A DNA stretch of 6,053 nucleotides, taken from NCBI GenBank assembly GCA_902496505.1, contig CABVBB010000151.1, positions 1 to 6,053 on the forward strand, written 5' to 3'. Made by a program: the position numbers and the translations under genes. The DNA is from an uncultured Peptococcaceae bacterium (GTDB taxonomy: Bacteria; Bacillota; Peptococcia; Peptococcales; Peptococcaceae). This document shows positions 1 through 3,777 of the stretch, in pieces. The first letter of the stretch is position 1, and every line of letters begins with the position of its first letter. The notes below the pieces were generated by a model. The model was not told the origin of the DNA and searched no databases. It saw only the letters and a list, made by a program, of their open reading frames with translations.

Positions 1-1012
1 GGCACTCGATCGCGTGGCCGTGCAGCACGATGTCCTCCTGCTTGAGTTCCAGCGGCAGACCGGAAGCGATGCGGATCTGCTCACGGATCAGGTCCACGCC
101 GGTCACCATTTCCGTCACCGGATGCTCCACCTGGATGCGGGTGTTCATTTCGATGAAATAGAAATGCCCGTCCTGATCCAGTACATATTCGATGGTGCCG
201 GCATTTTGATAACCCACGCCCTGAGCCGCCCGTACCGACGCATCGCCCATGGCTGCCCGTAATTCTGGCTTCAGTGCCTTAGACGGCGCTTCTTCGATCA
301 TTTTTTGATTGCGCCGCTGTACTGAGCAGTCCCGCTCGCCCAAATGGACCACATGACCGAACTGATCGGCCAGGATCTGAAACTCGATATGCTTTGGATC
401 CACGATCAGCTTTTCCATATAAATATCATCATCACCAAAGCAGGCCTTAGCCTCACTTTTGGCGGTCAAAAACGCATTTTCCAGCTCAGCTTCACTGTAG
501 GCTCGGCGCATCCCTCGGCCGCCGCCGCCAGCAGATGCCTTGATCAGCACCGGATAGCCGATCTCAGATGCGATACGCTTGGCTTCGTTCACATCAGCCA
601 CACTGCCGTCCGAGCCAGGCACCACCGGCACACCTGCGGCCATCATCAAACGGCGGGCAGCAGACTTATTGCCCATCTGCTCGATCACCTCTGCGCTCGG
701 CCCGATGAATGTCAGACCACACTGCTCCACCAAGCGGGCAAAGGCCGCATTCTCTGACAAAAAGCCAAAACCGGGGTGGATCGCATCACAGCCTAAGCCC
801 GTAGCCGCCGCCAGGATGCTCTGCATATTGAGATAGCTCTCCTGCGCCTTAGCTGGTCCGATGCAGACCGCATGATCAGCCAGCTGCACATGCAGGGCTG
901 ATTCATCCGCCTGGGAATAGACTGCCACTGATTCGATGCCCATTTCCCGACAGGCTCTGATGATTCTCACTGCTATTTCGCCTCTATTGGCGATCAAAAT
1001 CCGTTTCAGCAT
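1..1012 (-). CDS. accC: Biotin carboxylase subunit of acetyl-CoA carboxylase (3' end outside window)
   Basis: Catalyses ATP- and bicarbonate-dependent carboxylation of the biotin on AccB, the first half-reaction of acetyl-CoA carboxylase in the cytoplasm, feeding malonyl-CoA to fatty-acid synthesis. 337 codons are visible out of a usual ~450; the C-terminal part lies beyond the left edge. Reading the reverse strand from the ATG gives [18 protein letters not shown], the standard start of the N-terminal biotin-carboxylase domain. [10 protein letters not shown] follows at about residue 78. The ATP-grasp domain has K158 before the glycine-rich loop [10 protein letters not shown], then [13 protein letters not shown] and [13 protein letters not shown]. 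The catalytic segment is E288-M-N-T-R292-I-Q294-V-E296-H, as in the E. coli enzyme. The frame is intact through the visible part. The start is set by AGGAGA about 6 nt upstream, which overlaps the accB stop codon (TAGGAGA), so translational coupling is likely. The paralogous pyruvate and propionyl-CoA carboxylases share this domain, but the length of the start and the adjacent accB favour AccC. Confidence 0.96.
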   Translation of the reverse strand, partial: MLKRILIANRGEIAVRIIRACREMGIESVAVYSQADESALHVQLADHAVCIGPAKAQESYLNMQSILAAATGLGCDAIHPGFGFLSENAAFARLVEQCGLTFIGPSAEVIEQMGNKSAARRLMMAAGVPVVPGSDGSVADVNEAKRIASEIGYPVLIKASAGGGGRGMRRAYSEAELENAFLTAKSEAKACFGDDDIYMEKLIVDPKHIEFQILADQFGHVVHLGERDCSVQRRNQKMIEEAPSKALKPELRAAMGDASVRAAQGVGYQNAGTIEYVLDQDGHFYFIEMNTRIQVEHPVTEMVTGVDLIREQIRIASGLPLELKQEDIVLHGHAIEC

Positions 1013-1022
1013 CTCTCTTCTC

Positions 1023-1466
1023 CTAACGTTCCTCGATCACCATGAGCACCTGACCATATTCCACCAGCTGCTCCCGCTCCGCGCAGACTGCCGTGACGAC
1101 GCCACTACAGGGCGACGGCACCTCGTTCATCACCTTCATAGCCTCGATGATGCAGAGCGTATCGCCTTTTTTCACCGTCTGCCCGACCCGCACATAGGGC
1201 TCAGCTTCCGGAGAACTGGCTGGATAAAAGATACCCACGATAGGCGAGGTCACCTCTGTCCCGCTGGCTGTCGGCTGCACCGCCTCCACGGCGACAGGAG
1301 CCTGCACTACAGCCTGCGGCTGTACCACTGGCGCTGCCGGCGCGCTGTACACTGCCGCCTGTCCTTTTTCCAACTCCATCTCCAAACCTTCACAAACCAA
1401 ACGCATCCGTGTGACCCCTGATTCGTCAAACATCTGCAATAATTCCTTTACAGTCTCTAAATTCAT
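1023..1466 (-). CDS. accB: Biotin carboxyl carrier protein of acetyl-CoA carboxylase
   Basis: Carries the biotin that shuttles carboxylate from AccC to the carboxyltransferase (AccA/AccD, not in this window). The 147-residue product has the family's three-part build. An N-terminal helical region ([16 protein letters not shown]) is followed by a Pro/Ala/Val/Gln-rich flexible linker at about residues 41-68. The biotinyl domain runs from about residue 72 to the end. The biotinylation motif EAMKVMNEV places the target lysine at K111, and [16 protein letters not shown] is the 'thumb' segment typical of genuine AccB rather than of other biotinyl domains. Length is close to the usual 150-160. The start has AAGGAG 7 nt upstream. 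It is the first gene of an accBC operon; its leader carries a FapR-like operator and a second palindrome, described separately. The product is intact with no oddity in the coding sequence. Confidence 0.96.
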   Translation of the reverse strand: MNLETVKELLQMFDESGVTRMRLVCEGLEMELEKGQAAVYSAPAAPVVQPQAVVQAPVAVEAVQPTASGTEVTSPIVGIFYPASSPEAEPYVRVGQTVKKGDTLCIIEAMKVMNEVPSPCSGVVTAVCAEREQLVEYGQVLMVIEER

Positions 1467-1477
1467 GTGTCTTCTCC

Positions 1478-1500
1478 TTTATTTTGAAATTCAAAGTAAA
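1478..1500. promoter_or_regulatory. TTTGA-N3-TCAAA palindrome (FabT-like) before accB
   Basis: The core TTTGAAATTCAAA (1483-1495) is a perfect palindrome around one central base. The symmetry extends to 1478-1500 with one mismatched pair (1482/1496). The TTTGA-N3-TCAAA pattern resembles the operator of FabT, the MarR-family acyl-ACP-responsive repressor of fatty-acid genes. It sits inside the predicted leader, 17 nt upstream of the accB start and right beside its ribosome binding site. It could act as a roadblock operator or, in RNA, as a small AU-rich hairpin. AT-rich leaders produce such palindromes by chance more easily, so confidence is moderate. Confidence 0.45.
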
Positions 1501-1529
1501 TGGGTAGCTCTATCCCTGTCGAAATTAAC

Positions 1530-1559
1530 ATTATAGCTTATCTTAGTACCTGATACTAA
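1530..1559 (-). promoter_or_regulatory. Possible second accBC promoter (P2)
   Basis: A second perfect TATAAT lies at 1535-1530 on the minus strand. The only -35 candidate is TTAGTA (1559-1554) at 18 bp, which matches TTGACA in 3 of 6 places and is itself the arm of the FapR-like dyad. If it is used, the repressor would cover its -35 region. Weaker than P1; the TATAAT could also be chance in an AT-rich leader. Confidence 0.4.
1543..1559. promoter_or_regulatory. FapR-like operator in the accB promoter region
   Basis: TTAGTACCTGATACTAA is a dyad with perfect 6-bp arms (TTAGTA/TACTAA) and a 5-bp centre. It agrees with the known FapR recognition sequence of Bacillota, as I recall it. FapR represses lipid-synthesis genes and is released by malonyl-CoA or malonyl-ACP. 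The site lies at about +3 to +19 relative to the predicted P1 start and covers the possible -35 of P2, a sensible position for repression. The fapR gene itself is not in this window, so binding is inferred from sequence match and from the acc genes downstream. Confidence 0.85.
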
Positions 1560-1568
1560 TTTTGTGCT

Positions 1569-1597
1569 ATTATACTGCATTTTCCTTTGTTTGTAAA
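1569..1597 (-). promoter_or_regulatory. Predicted main promoter of accBC (P1)
   Basis: Read on the minus strand, TTTACA (1597-1592) is followed by exactly 17 bp and a perfect TATAAT (1574-1569), a near-consensus vegetative sigma promoter. The start point would fall near 1562, giving an accB leader of about 95 nt. The FapR-like dyad begins a few bases downstream of that start point. Seen in sequence; activity is inferred. Confidence 0.75.
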
Positions 1598-1640
1598 TAC
1601 TTCGGCCCAAAATTTCCTCGCCAGTATCAGACCACATGAC

Positions 1641-1670
1641 AAAGAGACGCTCCACTGGGCAGAGCGCCTC
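1641..1670 (-). terminator. Intrinsic terminator after the small membrane protein gene
   Basis: On the minus strand GAGGCGCTC (1670-1662) and GAGCGTCTC (1652-1644) form a 9-bp stem with one G-U pair and a 9-nt loop, 20 nt after the stop codon of the 70-residue gene. Only a short run of T (TTTGTC) follows, so it may be a modest terminator. It separates that gene from the accBC promoter. Confidence 0.6.
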
Positions 1671-1689
1671 CGTTTTCATTGCATATCGA

Positions 1690-1902
1690 TCATCGGGCTG
1701 ACAGCGCGACGATCCAGGGCAGCATGAGCATGACCGCCATGAACAGGATACCCGCTGTCCCGCCGGCTAAAAATATGACCGCCCACTTTTCTCGGTGATA
1801 AAGCTTGCGATACTTCCCCATATACCAATACGATTTCACAGCCACAAAAATTGCCGCCCCGAAACAGCCGATCACCCCAAAAAACAGCAACTGAAAGACC
1901 AT
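1690..1902 (-). CDS. Small protein with two predicted membrane segments, function unknown
   Basis: I do not recognise this 70-residue protein. It has two hydrophobic stretches, about residues 3-22 (FQLLFFGVIGCFGAAIFVAV) and 40-67 (through WAVIFLAGGTAGILF to LPWIVAL). They are joined by a short, strongly basic and aromatic loop, KSYWYMGKYRKLYHREK. By the positive-inside rule the loop would be cytoplasmic and both ends outside. There is no signal-peptide cleavage motif, cysteine pair or catalytic motif. The start is chosen because GAGGGGG lies 4 nt upstream of this ATG. An overlapping longer frame begins at 1924 but lacks such a site and is not hydrophobic in pattern. The gene appears to be a single transcription unit, with an extended -10 promoter and a hairpin terminator of its own. 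The two-helix hairpin could be a structural or regulatory membrane miniprotein or holin-like, but nothing here shows which. Confidence 0.7.
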   Translation of the reverse strand: MVFQLLFFGVIGCFGAAIFVAVKSYWYMGKYRKLYHREKWAVIFLAGGTAGILFMAVMLMLPWIVALSAR

Positions 1903-1938
1903 TATTCCCCCTCGCTTTCTGCAAGTTTCCTACTCATC

Positions 1939-1955
1939 GCTATGCTCAGTATAGC
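1939..1955. promoter_or_regulatory. 17-bp near-palindrome over the small gene's -10 and start point
   Basis: GCTATGCTCAGTATAGC is symmetric in 7 of its 8 base pairs around the central C1947 (only 1944/1950 fail). It covers most of the -10 element and the predicted start point, where a repressor would act. I do not recognise the motif, and no other copy was noticed in this window. Confidence 0.4.
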
Positions 1956-1976
1956 ATGCCAAGCGCCCGGAGCGAA
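1948..1976 (-). promoter_or_regulatory. Predicted extended -10 promoter of the small membrane protein gene
   Basis: On the minus strand TGCTATACT (1956-1948) is an extended -10 element; the matching -35 at 17 bp is poor (TTCGCT, 1976-1971), as is common with extended -10 promoters. The predicted start near 1941 gives a leader of about 40 nt. It lies directly behind the hydrolase stop codon. Confidence 0.5.
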
Positions 1977-1980
1977 GCTT

Positions 1981-3126
1981 TTATTCTGCTTCCTGCTGTT
2001 TGTCAAACAGCCCGTCCAGCCAGCGGACGATGGCTTCTACCGCCAACTGATGCGCTCCCACCTGACAATGCTGTTCGCCGCCCTCTGCTGCGGTAAACAG
2101 CCGCGCGGTCACCGAACGGGCATTGGGCAGATGAGCACGCAGCCATTCATATTGCGTGAGCGGCACATAATGATCCTTTTCTCCAGCCAAGAGCAAAATA
2201 TCCTGCGTCAGCCGCTCTGTCAGGCCATACAGCGAATGACCGCGCAGGGCTTCATAAAACGCTACCGCCGTCTGCGTGCCGGTGATATACTCTCCCTGTG
2301 TGAGCGCCCAATCCGCCAACAGGCTTTTTTGCCGCAATCGGCTGGTCAAGGCATTGACGACACACAGCCACTCCCGCTTCAAGCAAAAGCGCAGGATACT
2401 GGCGATAGGCTGGGGAAAAACGCCCGTCATCACTTCTATCCCATCGGTCAGCACATCATAGGCCGCCGCTGCCACGATACGTGGCTCATACGCCGCACTG
2501 CGCAGAGCAAAATAGCCGCCCCAAGAAATCCCCACCATCGCACAGGACGCCACGCCATAAGCGTCCAGCACCGCCTGCGTCGACCGCTCAAAATCTGGCT
2601 GGAAGTAAAGTCCCTGCCGCAGTGAGCGCCCTTGCCCCGGCCCTTCGAATAAGATCACGGTATAGCCCCGCTCTGTCAATTCACTGACTTGGAGTAAAAA
2701 TTCCTCGATGAACGAATCATAACCGCCGCAGACTAAGACCGTTGCCTTCGGCTTTGCTGCCCGCAGACAGATGGTGCTCAGCCTTTTACCGGCAAAGGGC
2801 ACCTCCCGCCGCTCATAGTCCAGGTGCAGTTCTTCCGCAAACGCCCGTTCAAACAGCGCCAGGCACTTGGCGTAGACCGTTTCCTTTTCCGGCTGGCTGG
2901 CAAAAAATTCCACCATCCGATACGCATAGGCCGCGTGCAGCCAGCGTCCCTCTGTCTCCGCCCGCTGCGCCAGTCCCAGCCACGCCTTTCGCCAATCGGG
3001 AAGCGTTTTGACATCTTTCAGCACCGTTCTGACCGCTGCCGCGTCGCAGGCCTGCTCACCATAGGTAAGCACCCGATTGATCTGGAAATTGAACTGTTGG
3101 ATCGAATTGATCTTTTCATACGCCAT
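1981..3126 (-). CDS. Alpha/beta hydrolase, FrsA / dihydropseudooxynicotine-hydrolase type
   Basis: Probable cytoplasmic serine hydrolase of 381 residues acting on an unknown ester, amide or C-C bond. Residues 1-110 form a helical N-terminal region, as in FrsA-like enzymes, and the core begins near LSTICL at 116. Visible motifs are: oxyanion-hole strand VLVCGGYDS (about 130-138); FEGPGQGRS (160-168), the DGPGQG-like signature of this group; nucleophile elbow GISWGGYF with S201; acid LLLAGEKDHYVP with D318; and EGGEQHCQVG with catalytic H353. The triad is complete. There is no signal peptide. Start: the frame stays open to 3309, but that would run through the marR gene; the ATG at 3126 has AAAGGG about 10 nt upstream and begins a sensible MAYEKINSIQQF. 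It lies 59 bp downstream of marR on the same strand, with a MarR-type operator between them, so its expression is probably controlled by that regulator. The substrate cannot be read from sequence. Confidence 0.88.
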   Translation of the reverse strand: MAYEKINSIQQFNFQINRVLTYGEQACDAAAVRTVLKDVKTLPDWRKAWLGLAQRAETEGRWLHAAYAYRMVEFFASQPEKETVYAKCLALFERAFAEELHLDYERREVPFAGKRLSTICLRAAKPKATVLVCGGYDSFIEEFLLQVSELTERGYTVILFEGPGQGRSLRQGLYFQPDFERSTQAVLDAYGVASCAMVGISWGGYFALRSAAYEPRIVAAAAYDVLTDGIEVMTGVFPQPIASILRFCLKREWLCVVNALTSRLRQKSLLADWALTQGEYITGTQTAVAFYEALRGHSLYGLTERLTQDILLLAGEKDHYVPLTQYEWLRAHLPNARSVTARLFTAAEGGEQHCQVGAHQLAVEAIVRWLDGLFDKQQEAE

Positions 3127-3143
3127 CTTGCGCACGCCCTTTC

Positions 3144-3160
3144 TGTTAAGTATCTTAACA
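3144..3160. promoter_or_regulatory. Second MarR-type operator (O2), in front of the hydrolase gene
   Basis: TGTTAAGTATCTTAACA is a 17-bp dyad with perfect 7-bp arms around TAT. It shares the frame TGTTAA-N5-TTAACA with the palindrome in the marR promoter. It ends 17 nt upstream of the hydrolase start codon, overlapping or abutting the ribosome-binding region. No convincing -35/-10 pair lies beside it, so it may block read-through from marR or cover a weak promoter. Confidence 0.75.
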
Positions 3161-3185
3161 CACTGATCAAAAATGATCCGCCCCT

Positions 3186-3653
3186 CTAGCACTCGAGGGA
3201 CGGCATCTCTTCCCATAATTTCTCCACGTCCGCAGCCAAACTCGCTAAAGACTGCAAAGTATCCGGCGGATAGGCGTTCAAGAGCTCTGCCAAGCGTTCT
3301 TCCAGCCACTGGTGCTGCGCTTCATGCTGCCTCTGCACCGCTTCGCCTGCTGCTGTCAGTTCTAAGACCACCTCGTTGTCCGTATCGGGGGAGATGTTTT
3401 TTTCCACATACCCTTTTTTCACCAGCTTAGTGATCATCTGCGAAGCCGCGCTGCGGGAAACGCCTTGCTTCTCAGCCAATCGACTGATATTGAGCCCGCT
3501 TTGAGCGCCGATATCGGCGATGGTGTGCACCTCGGACAAATGCAGCACCGCCTCGCCGTCATACGTATGGGTCATTTTCTCCAATTGCCCATACCGATTG
3601 ACCAGATGCAGAAACTGCTGACACAGACGTGCCGTGTCTTCTGTTGCTGTCAT
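3186..3653 (-). CDS. MarR-family transcriptional regulator
   Basis: A 155-residue dimeric winged-helix repressor of usual family length. The N-terminal dimerisation helix runs through about residue 30. LHLSEVHTIADIGAQSG (37-53) is the first helix of the DNA-binding domain. ISRLAEKQGVSRSAASQMITKLVKKGYVEK (about 55-84) holds the helix-turn-helix with recognition helix SRSAASQMITKLVKKG. The wing is NISPDTDNEVVLELTAAG, where the D-x-R common in the family is replaced (DTDNE). A C-terminal helix closes the dimer interface. A ribosome site GAAGGAAG lies about 8-10 nt before the ATG. The gene has its own promoter directly after the kinase terminator, with a TGTTAA-N5-TTAACA palindrome at the start point; a second copy precedes the downstream hydrolase gene. 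I infer autorepression and control of the hydrolase, relieved by an unknown small ligand. The SEVHTI..IG stretch recalls FabT and related regulators, but that segment is widespread and does not assign it. Confidence 0.92.
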   Translation of the reverse strand: MTATEDTARLCQQFLHLVNRYGQLEKMTHTYDGEAVLHLSEVHTIADIGAQSGLNISRLAEKQGVSRSAASQMITKLVKKGYVEKNISPDTDNEVVLELTAAGEAVQRQHEAQHQWLEERLAELLNAYPPDTLQSLASLAADVEKLWEEMPSLEC

Positions 3654-3668
3654 ATACGTCTCTTCCTT

Positions 3669-3687
3669 CTGTTAATCTACTTAACAG
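3669..3687. promoter_or_regulatory. MarR-type operator (O1) in the marR promoter
   Basis: CTGTTAATCTACTTAACAG is a 19-bp dyad with perfect 7-bp arms and a 5-bp centre. Its inner 17 bp share TGTTAA-N5-TTAACA with O2 near 3150. It overlaps the last base of the -10 hexamer and the predicted start point, ending 15 nt before the marR start codon, so bound repressor would occlude RNA polymerase. Confidence 0.8.
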
Positions 3688-3714
3688 GCTACACGCATCA
3701 GCTGCAGTTGTCAA
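3686..3714 (-). promoter_or_regulatory. Predicted marR promoter
   Basis: On the minus strand a perfect TTGACA (3714-3709) is followed by 17 bp and TAGCCT (3691-3686), a poor -10 (3 of 6). The predicted start lies near 3679, inside operator O1. It sits just after the kinase terminator, as expected for a new transcription unit. Confidence 0.6.
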
Positions 3715-3729
3715 GTATGATTTGCAGAC

Positions 3730-3762
3730 AAAAAACTGGAGCCCATCGCTTGAGCTCCAGTT
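3730..3762 (-). terminator. Intrinsic terminator of the histidine kinase gene
   Basis: On the minus strand AACTGGAGC (3762-3754) and GCTCCAGTT (3742-3734) form a perfect 9-bp stem with an 11-nt loop, followed by an unbroken run of six T (3735-3730, overlapping the end of the stem). It begins 15 nt after the kinase stop codon and ends before the marR promoter. Confidence 0.88.
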
Positions 3763-3777
3763 GATTCCATGGCTTAT

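Noticed and set aside
1514..1530. TTAACA half-site near the accB P2 -10 as a third MarR operator
   Set aside because: The partner hexamer at the required spacing reads CCCTGT instead of TGTTAA, so only half the site is present.
1491..1679. 62-codon minus-strand frame in the accB leader
   Set aside because: It runs across a terminator hairpin, the accBC promoter and the FapR-like operator, and has no recognisable protein features.
1676..1924. 82-codon minus-strand frame overlapping the small membrane protein
   Set aside because: It is a shadow in a different frame; the 70-codon frame has the better ribosome site and a coherent membrane-protein pattern.
1948..1980. Terminator directly after the hydrolase gene
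   Set aside because: Only a 4-bp AAGC/GCTT pairing is available and there is no following T-run; transcription may read on into the small membrane protein gene.
1795..2625. 276-codon plus-strand frame antisense to the hydrolase
   Set aside because: Composition is that of an antisense shadow (many Arg/His/Gln, low-complexity), without domain motifs, against a clear hydrolase on the other strand.
3127..3309. N-terminal extension of the hydrolase frame to an ATG at 3309
   Set aside because: It would overlap 124 bp of the marR coding sequence in another frame, the added residues are not hydrolase-like, and the ATG at 3126 has a plausible ribosome site right after operator O2.
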